Below, one piece after another: positions 41,875 through 50,517 of a DNA stretch of 64,000 bases. The stretch comes from Nitrospira sp. MA-1 (GTDB lineage: Bacteria > Nitrospirota > Nitrospiria > Nitrospirales > UBA8639), in the NCBI GenBank assembly GCA_032139905.1, contig JAQJDB010000007.1:1674001-1738000 (forward strand), written 5' to 3'. The translations under genes were made by a program, and so were the position numbers. The first letter of the stretch is position 1; each line of letters opens with the position of its first letter. The notes beneath the pieces are model-generated. The model was not told the origin of the DNA. It was given only the letters and a program-made list of their open reading frames with translations, and made no database searches.

Positions 41875-41934
41875 AAAGACCATCTTAGGAATCAAGATCC
41901 AACCCTCGTTGGAATATTTCCTCCATGGACACCA

Positions 41935-43539
41935 ATGGCGAATGCTACTTCCGGAAAGGCAAGCAGACCAGTGAAACCGTCCCATCCTGTTTTTGATCAA
42001 GCAGAAGACTTGAAAGAAAGTCCCCTCTTCCAACAGCGGGGTAATGGCCAGACGCGACCACCCACATTATTTGTCATCTTTGGTGCCCAGGGAGATCTCA
42101 CGAAGCGAAAATTGATCCCTGCCTTATATAACCTGGCATCAAGCCATCATCTTCCTCAAGAGTTTGCCATCCTTGGGATAGATGGGATCCCCATGCATAC
42201 GAATGACTTTCGGGATAAGATCCGTCAGGACATCGATGAATTGTGTCCCCGTCCCATCGATGCCACGATCAAAGAATGGCTCCTTGATCGTCTGCATTAC
42301 CTTTCAGGGGATTTCCGGGATCCTCAGACCTACGAACGCCTTCAGGTTCTGCTGACACAATTAAATACCACACACGGAACCCAGGGGAATTACCTCTATT
42401 ACATGGCCACGGCTCCGACATTTTTTTCGGAAATCGTGCAACAACTTGGTGCCAAAGGATTAGTGGAGTATCGCAAAGAATTTTCACGGCGAATTGTGAT
42501 TGAAAAGCCATTCGGCCATGATTTGCCATCGGCCCGATCGCTCAATCAAGCTCTGAAACAGGTGTTAGATGAAAGTCAGATTTATCGGATCGATCATTAT
42601 CTGGGAAAAGAAACCGTACAAAACATTTTAATATTTCGTTTTGCGAACGGCATCTTTGAACCCATCTGGAACCGTCAATACATTGATCATGTCCAAATTA
42701 CTGTGGCGGAAACCTTAGGAGTTGAGCATCGCGGGGCCTATTATGAAAAAGCCGGTGCGCTCCGCGATATGGTCTCCAATCACCTCTTGCAAATTTTGGC
42801 ATTCGTGGCGATGGAGCCACCCAATACGTTTGATCCTGAAGCAGTTCGGAACGAGAAAGCCAAGGTCCTTCGCGCCATCCAGCCCATGAACCCCGTAGAA
42901 GTCTTGCAATCAACAGTCGCCGGACAGTATGAAGCCGGATCGATTAATGGTCATAGCGTCCTTCCTTATCGAACAGAAAAGGATGTCGATCCAGCCTCCC
43001 TGACCGAAACGTTTGCCGCCATGACCTTAGGCATTGAAAGTTGGCGATGGGAAGGCGTGCCCTTTTACCTTCGGACCGGGAAACGATTACACACCCGTGT
43101 TACCGAAGTGGTCATTCAATTCAAATCGGCCCCGCTGATGTTATTTCGTAAGACCCCCGTCGACCGACTCACGCCGAATGTGCTGGTCATTCGCATTCAA
43201 CCGGACGAAGGCATTTCCTTAAGTTTTGGAGCGAAAATACCCGGACCCAAAGTCCAGGTAGGGACAGTAGATATGGATTTCCAATATGCGGAATATTTCG
43301 GTGATGCCCCAAGCACGGGCTATGAAACGCTTCTACACGACGTGATGGCTGGAGACGCGACACTTTTTCAGCGAAGCGATAGCGTCGAGGTGGGCTGGAG
43401 TATCGTCGATCCCATCGTCAAAGTATGGGAGAGCCTGGGTTCGCATGCTATTCGTCCCTATAGCTCGGGTAGCTGGGGACCACCCGAAGCCGATGCCTTA
43501 TTGGCCAAAGACGGCCGAATGTGGAGAAACCACGGGTAA
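41935..43539 (+). CDS. zwf: Glucose-6-phosphate 1-dehydrogenase
   Basis: Oxidises glucose-6-phosphate with NADP in the oxidative pentose-phosphate pathway. The 534-aa protein has the nucleotide-binding [22 protein letters not shown] and the substrate motif [13 protein letters not shown], followed by [26 protein letters not shown] Thr/Ser/Pro-rich N-terminal arm of about 40 residues is extra. A GH13 glycosidase gene lies convergently 46 bp downstream. Confidence 0.96.
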   Translation: MANATSGKASRPVKPSHPVFDQAEDLKESPLFQQRGNGQTRPPTLFVIFGAQGDLTKRKLIPALYNLASSHHLPQEFAILGIDGIPMHTNDFRDKIRQDIDELCPRPIDATIKEWLLDRLHYLSGDFRDPQTYERLQVLLTQLNTTHGTQGNYLYYMATAPTFFSEIVQQLGAKGLVEYRKEFSRRIVIEKPFGHDLPSARSLNQALKQVLDESQIYRIDHYLGKETVQNILIFRFANGIFEPIWNRQYIDHVQITVAETLGVEHRGAYYEKAGALRDMVSNHLLQILAFVAMEPPNTFDPEAVRNEKAKVLRAIQPMNPVEVLQSTVAGQYEAGSINGHSVLPYRTEKDVDPASLTETFAAMTLGIESWRWEGVPFYLRTGKRLHTRVTEVVIQFKSAPLMLFRKTPVDRLTPNVLVIRIQPDEGISLSFGAKIPGPKVQVGTVDMDFQYAEYFGDAPSTGYETLLHDVMAGDATLFQRSDSVEVGWSIVDPIVKVWESLGSHAIRPYSSGSWGPPEADALLAKDGRMWRNHG

Positions 43540-43585
43540 CCAGACCATTGAGTATCCGGGAATTTCATTTGCTACTATAAACTTC

Positions 43586-45019
43586 TCACGCACCAGCCTG
43601 GCTCACAGGAGTCAGTATCATCCCTGAACGTGGTCCAAAATCGGCTAAGACCACCTTTCCCTTTTCACACTTGAACTTATTTCCCGTGAGGTGGTCCTCA
43701 AGCCATCGAGCGGTCTTCCCTACCCACTGGGCGAGATCAATCTGAATGGAGACCGGATGATCATCATTATGAATAAGAATAAACACAACGCTTCTTTTCG
43801 TCTTTCTCAGAAATACACAGCACTGTTGATCTTGGAATTCCTGGATTACCTTCCAATCCCCCTGTCGTAACGTTGGAAGAGATTTCCGGATTGCGACAAG
43901 TCGCTTGGTAAAATCCCGCAACTCGTCATTCCATTTGCTCTGATTCCATTCCATGCCCCTACGATTGTCCGGGTCCTTTTCTCCCTCCATCCCGATTTCA
44001 TCCCCATAATACACTGCCGGTATCCCTGGGAAGACAAACTGAAACAGCAGGGCTAACTTCAGCCGTTCAATATTTCCTTGAGCTACGGTATAAAGGCGTT
44101 CAGTGTCATGGGACCCTAACAGGTTCACCATCGCTGAGGTCTTTTTCCATGGATACATCCGAAGCAGTTTGCTCACGCGGGACACAAACTTCCTGGTTGA
44201 AATGGAACCTTGAATAAAATAGTCCAACACGATCTGACGGAATACGTAGTTCGTTCCTCCGTCAAATTGTCCATCCCGAATCCAGGAGCGACCGGGACCC
44301 CAGATTTCCGCCAGCATATACGCGGAGGGGTTAATCGTTTTGACTTCATGCCAGAGCGCTTTCCAAAATCGATGTCCCCGGACATCAGCCACCGCATCCA
44401 ATCGCCATCCATCAATACCCTGATTCGTCCAATATGCTGCCACCTCAAGAAAGTACCGTCGTGTGGCAGGATTGGCTAAATTGAGAATAGGCATGAGGGG
44501 CCGCTCTTGCCAGCCCCGATAATTAAATGGTCCAAACGCATTGACCGGAAATCGTGTGATGTAAAACCAGGATGCGAAGGGGGATGCCTGACCACGCTCC
44601 ATCACGTCATAAAAGGGAAAGAAGCCCCGGCCGCAATGATTGAATACACCATCCAACAATACGCGAATGTCATTGGCGTGAGCCTTGGACAACAATCCCT
44701 GAAAGTCTGCTAATGTACCAAGACGAGGATCAATCCTAAAGTAATCGTAAGTATTGTATCGATGATTGGCCGAGGCAAAAAAAATGGGCGCCAGATAAAT
44801 AAGATTCACACCAAGGTCCAAGAGATAATCGAGGCGTTCAGTGATTCCCCGGAGAGTACCCCCCATAAACCCGTGGGCTGTGGGCTTGGATCTCCAGGGT
44901 ACGATACCAGGTCCGGACTTAGTCTCGTGGCTATTTCGCGCAAACCGGTCCGGAAAAATCTGATAGAGGATCGCGTCACGAGTCCAGGAAATGTCCGAAG
45001 CGGGTTGATGATTTCTCAT
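43586..45019 (-). CDS. GH13 alpha-amylase-family glycosidase
   Basis: A 477-aa (beta/alpha)8 enzyme with conserved regions: DGVFNHCGRGFF, GWRLDAVADV (nucleophile Asp), MLAEIWGPGRS (acid/base Glu) and LLGSHDTERL. NHCGRGFF and the N-terminal RDAILYQIFPDRFARN point to the neopullulanase/cyclomaltodextrinase-like subfamily acting on alpha-glucans or maltodextrins. No signal peptide, so intracellular, perhaps in storage-glucan breakdown. Substrate unproved. Confidence 0.9.
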   Translation of the reverse strand: MRNHQPASDISWTRDAILYQIFPDRFARNSHETKSGPGIVPWRSKPTAHGFMGGTLRGITERLDYLLDLGVNLIYLAPIFFASANHRYNTYDYFRIDPRLGTLADFQGLLSKAHANDIRVLLDGVFNHCGRGFFPFYDVMERGQASPFASWFYITRFPVNAFGPFNYRGWQERPLMPILNLANPATRRYFLEVAAYWTNQGIDGWRLDAVADVRGHRFWKALWHEVKTINPSAYMLAEIWGPGRSWIRDGQFDGGTNYVFRQIVLDYFIQGSISTRKFVSRVSKLLRMYPWKKTSAMVNLLGSHDTERLYTVAQGNIERLKLALLFQFVFPGIPAVYYGDEIGMEGEKDPDNRRGMEWNQSKWNDELRDFTKRLVAIRKSLPTLRQGDWKVIQEFQDQQCCVFLRKTKRSVVFILIHNDDHPVSIQIDLAQWVGKTARWLEDHLTGNKFKCEKGKVVLADFGPRSGMILTPVSQAGA

Positions 45020-45073
45020 GGATACAGAACCGGAATCTTGTTCATGAGAAAGATGCGGGCGTTATGGTACAAA

Positions 45074-45110
45074 GAAAAAAAAAACCCGGAGTCACAGGAA
45101 ACTCCGGGCT
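45074..45110 (-). terminator. Strong rho-independent terminator of the isoprenoid-linked cluster
   Basis: Read on the minus strand: GCCCGGAGTTTCCTGTGACT is completed by CCGGG and followed by about ten Ts. It lies 46 bp after the last cluster gene and before the amylase gene. Confidence 0.9.
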
Positions 45111-45155
45111 AAAGGCAGAAGAAGAAATTCGCTAAGAGTCTTCCAAAACTGACGT

Positions 45156-45701
45156 TCAACAACACGAGCCGACGCTGGGAGAACAACAGCAGGAGGATGC
45201 GCACCCTAAGTGCTGACAACAATCCGCACAATCGCAGCCACAGGTCATTTGGCACCCGTATCCGTGAGATCCATGAGAATAGTCGCCGGCACCGTGGGCA
45301 TGGCCCCACCCAGCATCTCCGTGATGGTAATCAGGGCCAGCTAGCCCTTGAAGGAATCGTAATCCGACACCCAACCCCGAGTTCAAAAGATCCATTCCCA
45401 ATTTCAAGGTTTCCCCTACCCGATCAGCAATTTCCCCACTTGTCTCGCTGACCGTTTGTCCCAAGGCCGGATTCAAATGAGGCATCTGGGGAACCTGAGG
45501 CATGAAACCAGTCATAGGGGGGAAAGGCCATCCCATAGGCATTTGAGGCATTCCTGTCGCACCCGTGCCGAACTGAGGGCCGCCGTGTTCTGCGGCCGGA
45601 GCATGTTCAATTCGTTTTTTATATTCCTGAAATTCCACTTTGGCCTTGTTGGCTGCGCCGACATTTTTTCCTTTTGAAGAACTTTTTGGTGTTGCCGCCA
45701 T
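45156..45701 (-). CDS. Cys-rich protein of the cluster (amphipathic helix, Cys tail)
   Basis: 181 aa from ATG 45701 (AGGAGC upstream). A basic N-terminus and a Pro/Met/Gly-rich segment (PMGWPFPPMTGFMPQ) precede an amphipathic helix, LKLGMDLLNSGLGVGLRFL. After a His/Gly-rich linker, the tail has 12 Cys in the last 32 residues (CDCADCCQH, SCCCSP). No signal peptide. I do not recognise the family; a metal- or disulfide-linked assembly role is inferred. It is the last gene of the operon. Confidence 0.75.
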   Translation of the reverse strand: MAATPKSSSKGKNVGAANKAKVEFQEYKKRIEHAPAAEHGGPQFGTGATGMPQMPMGWPFPPMTGFMPQVPQMPHLNPALGQTVSETSGEIADRVGETLKLGMDLLNSGLGVGLRFLQGLAGPDYHHGDAGWGHAHGAGDYSHGSHGYGCQMTCGCDCADCCQHLGCASSCCCSPSVGSCC

Positions 45702-45724
45702 TGTTATGCTCCTGGTTAAACCGA

Positions 45725-46363
45725 TTAACAACTAAAGACTTCACACCATCGAACCCTGGCGGTCATGTTGACGACCAAGACCGTCAGATGAGCGCCTGGT
45801 TTGGTTGTGATAATGCCTTCCTTAATGACATAGCCATCCTGAGGCTCAGCCTGTTTCACCCATCCCAGAGTTGTTTTTTCGCTGTCCTGTACGGCGACCA
45901 TGACCAGGGCTGGGGCAGTTGATGCGGCATTCGTCGGAGTATATTCGATGGATAGATGCACGCAACATCCGCCCCCGATAAAAGCTTTTCCTATTCCCGC
46001 TTTTCCTCGCACATCCACCTCGCCGACAATTGGAGCCACGGCAGCCTTCGTCTCTGCATTCTTGCCGACTGTATCGTCGACTGACAGTTCAACCGGAGCT
46101 GCAAACATGGCCATTGCCCGGACCCGCTGGAGGACCATGGAATGGGAATCCGTCTTTCCATCCACATTAGTGTCTGCTTCTACAAGCAATTCCTTGGCTT
46201 CCTTCCGACATTCGCGATGCCCGCAACAGCATTTAGCCCTGGGATGGCAACAACCAGGACAAAATCCAGCGCCCCCATGCTGAAAAAGCGGTCCGGACAT
46301 GTGACCAGGTCCATGGTGCGCATGAGTGGGAATTCCAGAATACATCGGTTGAGTGTAATTCAT
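45725..46363 (-). CDS. Cluster protein with RWCE-type C-terminus, paralogue 1
   Basis: 212 aa; AAGGAAGG precedes the ATG. The N-terminus is His/Cys-rich (FCPGCCHPRAKCCCGHREC, seven Cys in 18 residues). A middle region follows, then a beta-rich domain of about 90 residues starting at AFIGGGCCVHLSIEY and ending in ARVRWCEVFSC. This last domain is plainly homologous to that of the next gene upstream (IGGTTKASLTLEY ... ARLRWCETICC). No known family recognised. A metal- or thiol-based role is inferred. Confidence 0.72.
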   Translation of the reverse strand: MNYTQPMYSGIPTHAHHGPGHMSGPLFQHGGAGFCPGCCHPRAKCCCGHRECRKEAKELLVEADTNVDGKTDSHSMVLQRVRAMAMFAAPVELSVDDTVGKNAETKAAVAPIVGEVDVRGKAGIGKAFIGGGCCVHLSIEYTPTNAASTAPALVMVAVQDSEKTTLGWVKQAEPQDGYVIKEGIITTKPGAHLTVLVVNMTARVRWCEVFSC

Positions 46364-46452
46364 TGGCGTGACCTTCCTTAATCTTGCCTCAAATTAAACA
46401 GCCATTCACAAAAAAATAAGCCGACGATTGAGTCATCCTCAATCGATCAACA

Positions 46453-46929
46453 TCAACAGCAAATTGTTTCGCACCAGCGCAATCGGGCCATCGCTTCTTT
46501 TACTTCCAATGTCACTTTGGCACCTGGCTCAATGGATAACAATTGAGATTTCACATGATAGCCGTCCGTCATGGAGGTTTCCTGCCAGGTTGAGATACTT
46601 CCATCGATTTCAACCGTGACCTTGACCAAGGGGGAAGCCGCCCCCCCATCCGGCACGTATTCCAGGGTCAATGAGGCCTTGGTCGTTCCTCCGATCAACA
46701 CTTCCTTCATGCCGGTTGCGCTATCCACACTGACTTCTTGAGGAAGAGGCATGGAATGCGTGGCCTGCCCGCCCCATCCGTATCCGGCATAACCGACTGA
46801 GGGGTAATACGGCATTGGCATCAGGACCGGGTACCCCATTGGAGCCATGCTGCGATAACCAGTCGAATGACAATGCGGTGACGAATGGTGGGACGTCGGG
46901 ACACAGCAATGCGGTGAATGGTGATGCAT
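46453..46929 (-). CDS. Cluster protein with RWCE-type C-terminus, paralogue 2
   Basis: 158 aa. N-terminus rich in His and Cys (MHHHSPHCCVPTSHHSSPHC), then a Gly/Tyr/Pro-rich stretch (YYPSVGYAGYGWGG) and a C-terminal beta domain with DGYHVKSQLLSIEPGAKVTL ending RLRWCETICC. Tandem paralogue of 45725-46363. Its ATG overlaps the stop of the 64-aa gene (TAATG), with AAGGAGA upstream, so translation is coupled. Confidence 0.72.
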   Translation of the reverse strand: MHHHSPHCCVPTSHHSSPHCHSTGYRSMAPMGYPVLMPMPYYPSVGYAGYGWGGQATHSMPLPQEVSVDSATGMKEVLIGGTTKASLTLEYVPDGGAASPLVKVTVEIDGSISTWQETSMTDGYHVKSQLLSIEPGAKVTLEVKEAMARLRWCETICC

Positions 46930-47123
46930 TAGGAATCTCCTTCGTTAGAGTCCGATGCTTTTGTCAAATCCTGGGTAATCTTCAACACATCTTCCACAAC
47001 CTGGAAACCCGTATTGACCACGGTATTGATCATGTCGGCCAATTTTTGAGGAATGTGATTCTCCAGAATTTGCGTGGAAGTCTGATTAATCAGTTTGTTA
47101 ACGGATCCTATAACGGTGGCCAT
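46929..47123 (-). CDS. Short amphipathic helical protein of the cluster
   Basis: 64 aa with AAAGG before the ATG. Predicted to be almost entirely helical, with an amphipathic pattern (VNKLINQTSTQILENHIPQKL, MINTVVNTGFQVVEDVLKI). It looks like a phasin-like or membrane-surface-binding peptide, but that is inference from pattern only. Coupled by TAATG to the next gene. Confidence 0.68.
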   Translation of the reverse strand: MATVIGSVNKLINQTSTQILENHIPQKLADMINTVVNTGFQVVEDVLKITQDLTKASDSNEGDS

Positions 47124-47166
47124 GATGTGTGCCTTTCTCCGGATGGGAGGGATTCCCTGCCGGTAA

Positions 47167-48627
47167 TCAAATGGGGCATTTAGTCAATGCGGTTCCCGTC
47201 GGCGTCAATGATCCTTCGGCATGGCCCCTGGCCAATCGAAGAACTTTGGTCATCACCTCGAGGCTCCAGTTTAAACTTTGCCAGGGATTCATCAGCATAC
47301 GGCTTGACGCTTTCGCACTACTGGTCAATGCGTCGGTGGCTAAACTCAAAGGCCCGGTCACCACTCCTTTTTCGTCTAATTGTAACATAGCCAACCAGGC
47401 CGCCGGATTGCGGGGCATGGCATGAAACAACGCTTGCGGGACAAGACAAATATTCTGAGAAAGAACCCCACTGAACACTCCGCTACAGAATTCTTGAAAT
47501 TGCCGGTCATGGGTGGTCATGCGAGCAATGTTGGCAAGAACAAATAAGCAGAATTCTTTCAAATCGGGATTTTTGGCCACCGATAAAAATAATTCCCCCG
47601 TTCGCCAGTCCAAATCAAATTGTTGTTCCCATTGCATTTGGTATTGTTGAAGAACGCGGACGGAACAATCTCCTTGTAACACGGCCTGATGCGCAGTTTC
47701 GGCCGCTAAATACGCCCCTTCCATCGCTTTATGAATGCCTCCGCCATTGAGTGGATCGGCTTGATTCGCGGCATCACCCACCAGCATCACCCGATCGGCC
47801 ACAATGGCCTTGGGTTTAAAAAATGAGACGGCCCCACCTGAAACAGCTCCGCAACGTGAGGCATGACGCAAGAGGTGACCCAAATCATGGTCAAGAAAAT
47901 CCTGGAACACCTGCTTCAGATTCGGGATCATGGGAAACGGCTTATCAAACGCGTACCCCAACCCGATATTCGCAAAGCCATCATCATCCACAAACACCCA
48001 CGCATACCCTGGAAAAAACCGCTCATCGAAATACACCTTTATTTGGGCGCCTTCGGCATCCACATTTTGGTAATAGGCACGAAGAGAAAGGGCCGTCGCT
48101 CCATTTTTTAAGACGTTCCCGATAGAGCGTGACACGACGGAGCTCACGCCGTCTGCCCCGATAACAATTTTCCCCTGTACTTCCGTGCGTTGACCTTTAT
48201 GATCCAGAACAACACGGGCATGATCGGGTTTCTGGTGAATCTCCCGAACAAGGGAATGCGCTTGAAATTTGGCTCCGGAGTCCACGGCATGTTGAAGAAG
48301 GATATGATCAAAACGGCGGCGATCCAACAACACGCAAAAATCCGGATATTGAGTGGAATTCGGAAATCCCCCGGTCAGCAGTAATTCGCCGTTAATAAAG
48401 AGGTCACACGTCTTAATACAGGATTTGGTGTGCGTCAGCACTTCGTCGATACAGCCCAACTGGTCAAGCCAGTATAATGCTTGAGGGGTCAACCCATCCC
48501 CACAGACCTTATCCCTGGGAAAATCGGTTCGATCAAGGATTAAGGTTGACAGCCCCTTCCGTGCCGTAAACGCGGCAGTACTGCTCCCTCCCGGTCCGGC
48601 GCCAACCACAATCACATCGTACGTCAT
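47167..48627 (-). CDS. Geranylgeranyl-reductase-family flavoprotein
   Basis: 486 aa from ATG 48627 (MTYDVIVVGAGPGGSSTAAF), chosen because the FAD-binding GxGxxG then starts at residue 8. GKIVIGADGVSSVVSR and the FAD/dimer motif GDAANQADPLNGGGIHKAMEG are typical of the geranylgeranyl reductase family within the p-hydroxybenzoate hydroxylase superfamily. Relatives reduce isoprenoid chains (chlorophyll phytyl, archaeal lipids) or act on other ring substrates. Next to an isoprenoid-synthase-fold gene in the same operon, an isoprenoid substrate is likely but unproved. The C-terminal about 100 residues are helical and less typical. Confidence 0.88.
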   Translation of the reverse strand: MTYDVIVVGAGPGGSSTAAFTARKGLSTLILDRTDFPRDKVCGDGLTPQALYWLDQLGCIDEVLTHTKSCIKTCDLFINGELLLTGGFPNSTQYPDFCVLLDRRRFDHILLQHAVDSGAKFQAHSLVREIHQKPDHARVVLDHKGQRTEVQGKIVIGADGVSSVVSRSIGNVLKNGATALSLRAYYQNVDAEGAQIKVYFDERFFPGYAWVFVDDDGFANIGLGYAFDKPFPMIPNLKQVFQDFLDHDLGHLLRHASRCGAVSGGAVSFFKPKAIVADRVMLVGDAANQADPLNGGGIHKAMEGAYLAAETAHQAVLQGDCSVRVLQQYQMQWEQQFDLDWRTGELFLSVAKNPDLKEFCLFVLANIARMTTHDRQFQEFCSGVFSGVLSQNICLVPQALFHAMPRNPAAWLAMLQLDEKGVVTGPLSLATDALTSSAKASSRMLMNPWQSLNWSLEVMTKVLRLARGHAEGSLTPTGTALTKCPI

Positions 48628-48686
48628 AGGTTTTCCCAGAAAATATCCATATGGACAGAACAACTCTCACTCAAGAGCTTTTCCCT

Positions 48687-49415
48687 TTACGTTGCCGACG
48701 TCACCAATAATTTCACCGGAATTTCAATGGCCTGTTCGGAAACCACAAGGATACGTCCATGATAAATGTCCGGCGGAAGCCCAGCGGGAATGACACCTTT
48801 CAACACAAATTTTTCAAAATCCATCGGATTAATCGTTTTCGTTCCAGGGTTGACCGTGAAGCCTTTGCAGGGAAATACCTGACCTTGAGTCGATCCGATA
48901 AACCCGTCGACTTTCAACTTGACGTTCTTGGCTGAATCCATTGAATCATTATTTATAGAAAATGACACCTGCACGGATTGCCCTGGTGTCAGCGGCAACC
49001 GATTGGCGATGTAATAGGCAGGGTCCTGTGGTTCGATACCTTCTGATTGTTCCGAGGAAGGCATTGGAGCAGCCGGATCGCGTGGGCTGGGGGTCGGAGG
49101 AGCGGATTCCTGAGGTGAAGCCGTGGCCGTTGCCATGACCCCTGAAAATTTCTCCATCACGGAATCTTGCATTATCGTTCCAAAACGATTAATCAGAGTC
49201 AATCCCAAACTTAAACCCGCTTCAGCCAGATCCAATCCTTTGGCAAACGTCGTGCCGATTTGATCACCATGCCCGAACACCGAATCCTCAGAGTTGGTGC
49301 GTTGATCCGTATGAGCAGAGGCTTGGGCTTTCGACGTTTTTTGAGTTGGAGACCTGCGGGTTTGCGGGGTCTTTTTACTGTTCTTACCGGCCGTGGCTTT
49401 ACTTCCGGACTTCAT
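48687..49415 (-). CDS. Cluster protein with amphipathic helix and beta domain
   Basis: 242 aa from ATG 49415, eight bases after GGAG. The frame continues far upstream but overlaps the 92-aa gene there, which has its own good start. N-terminus basic and Ser/Thr/Lys-rich (about 45 residues). An amphipathic helix, FAKGLDLAEAGLSLGLTLI, is like that of the Cys-rich protein. A Pro/Ser linker follows, then a C-terminal Ig-like beta domain (VSFSINNDSMDSAKNVKLKV ... IPVKLLV). Family not recognised. Confidence 0.75.
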   Translation of the reverse strand: MKSGSKATAGKNSKKTPQTRRSPTQKTSKAQASAHTDQRTNSEDSVFGHGDQIGTTFAKGLDLAEAGLSLGLTLINRFGTIMQDSVMEKFSGVMATATASPQESAPPTPSPRDPAAPMPSSEQSEGIEPQDPAYYIANRLPLTPGQSVQVSFSINNDSMDSAKNVKLKVDGFIGSTQGQVFPCKGFTVNPGTKTINPMDFEKFVLKGVIPAGLPPDIYHGRILVVSEQAIEIPVKLLVTSAT

Positions 49416-49443
49416 GCTCATGACTCCAAAGACATTGTGCGGA

Positions 49444-49722
49444 TTAACAACATGAATGACACGTACAGGGTGAAGGTTGGCATTGCACACAGTAAAGGTG
49501 CTGAACAACCGGTCCACATCCCTGACGCATGGTACATGTGCATCCGTGGGAACAAGGTGGATCCTGCCAGATAACCCCGTGCATGAAGTGCCGGAAAAAA
49601 TGGGCACCAGCGCCGACCAGATGTAAGGCAAGGCCAAGAGCCTGACCAGTGGTTTGTCCCAATGTGATAGCCCCATCGGGTTTGTATGTTGAGTATGAGG
49701 AATGCGAATGCGAACAGGACAT
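49444..49722 (-). CDS. Cys/His-rich 92-aa protein of the cluster
   Basis: ATG 49722 with GGGGAG upstream; begins MSCSHSHSSYS. The middle is hydrophobic and helical (GQALGLALHLVGAGAHFF), similar to the helix in the other cluster proteins, and the second half has ten Cys (HGCTCTMRQGC, CVQCQPSPCTCHSCC). Total 11 Cys in 92 residues. No known family. The 3-bp spacing to the repeat-protein gene supports co-translation. Confidence 0.72.
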   Translation of the reverse strand: MSCSHSHSSYSTYKPDGAITLGQTTGQALGLALHLVGAGAHFFRHFMHGVIWQDPPCSHGCTCTMRQGCGPVVQHLYCVQCQPSPCTCHSCC

Positions 49723-49725
49723 GAG

Positions 49726-50493
49726 TTAATTCTCCCCGCTGCTGACAGCACTATCCATGAAATCCTTCTGAGATCGGGGTTTGATCATCGGAAAAGTATG
49801 AGAAGGCACATTTCCCACTTTCAACCCACCCGAAGGGGCTTGTCTCCCTCCTCCGAATTTACCTCCCGGCTTGAGGCCATCTTTACCTTTTATTGGTCGT
49901 TCCGTGAATGTCCCGTGCATTGGCTGATGAGAGGGAGGGATGGGCTGACAAGGTGATCCCGTGGCCACGACCCGTGAACCTTTAGTCATCGATCGAGATG
50001 GAATAGCCGGATTGCCGGCAGTCGCTACCTGAGGAAAACTTTGCGCGGGAGTACGCGATTGCTCACGCCTGACCCTATCTCGTGGAGAAACCATGGTCCG
50101 CCCGTCCAGGTTGAGGCGGAGGAGTTCAATCCCTAACACCCGCGCGCGTAACGTATAGCTGGAAGGCAGACAAAAATCCTGATGAAGTCCGATCGACACA
50201 GGGGGCAAGCGCCGGATATTCATATCAACAGCAGGGAGCTGCCGGAGTGACAAATTGACGGTTGGCAGATTGGTCACATTGAACTGTTCAACACGTATCG
50301 GATCCAGATTGCGAATTTCGTCGATTCGAAGAGATTCAATAGTCAGGGGATCAATATGGTTCAGTTCCTTAATGTGAACAGCGGCCGGGGCAATATTCCG
50401 AACTTCGCTGATCACTAGCGGATCAACATTGCTCAGTTCACTGATCCGCAATTTGTCGAGATTTTTTGCTTCTTTAATTTTTATATCGCCCAT
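49726..50493 (-). CDS. Short-repeat (solenoid-like) protein of the cluster
   Basis: 255 aa; AAGG upstream of ATG 50493. Residues 1 to about 110 consist of short repeats of about 10-16 residues with a pattern like NxDPLxIxExRN (ELSNVDPLVISEVRN, LNHIDPLTIESLRIDEIRN, LDPIRVEQFN, then LPxVxLxLRQ types). This suggests a beta-solenoid or beta-arch stack. A Pro/Gly/Arg-rich, disordered C-terminal half with a few aromatics follows. Not recognised; probably structural. Confidence 0.72.
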   Translation of the reverse strand: MGDIKIKEAKNLDKLRISELSNVDPLVISEVRNIAPAAVHIKELNHIDPLTIESLRIDEIRNLDPIRVEQFNVTNLPTVNLSLRQLPAVDMNIRRLPPVSIGLHQDFCLPSSYTLRARVLGIELLRLNLDGRTMVSPRDRVRREQSRTPAQSFPQVATAGNPAIPSRSMTKGSRVVATGSPCQPIPPSHQPMHGTFTERPIKGKDGLKPGGKFGGGRQAPSGGLKVGNVPSHTFPMIKPRSQKDFMDSAVSSGEN

Positions 50494-50517
50494 ATGAATG
50501 CCCTTCCTTGGCTGATG

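Larger units (their letters stand above)
41491..41934 (+). other. 444-bp region between membrane-protein gene and zwf
   Basis: Apart from the small ORF candidates and hairpin reported separately, I see no gene. The stretch 41575-41733 is unremarkable. The presence of a hairpin with T-run suggests that a short transcript (sRNA or leader) may end here. Confidence 0.5.

Noticed and set aside
49416-49751. Upstream part of the frame of the 242-aa gene (start at 49751)
   Set aside because: It lies over the 92-aa Cys/His gene, which has its own GGGGAG site; the sequence upstream of 49415 is unlike the rest.
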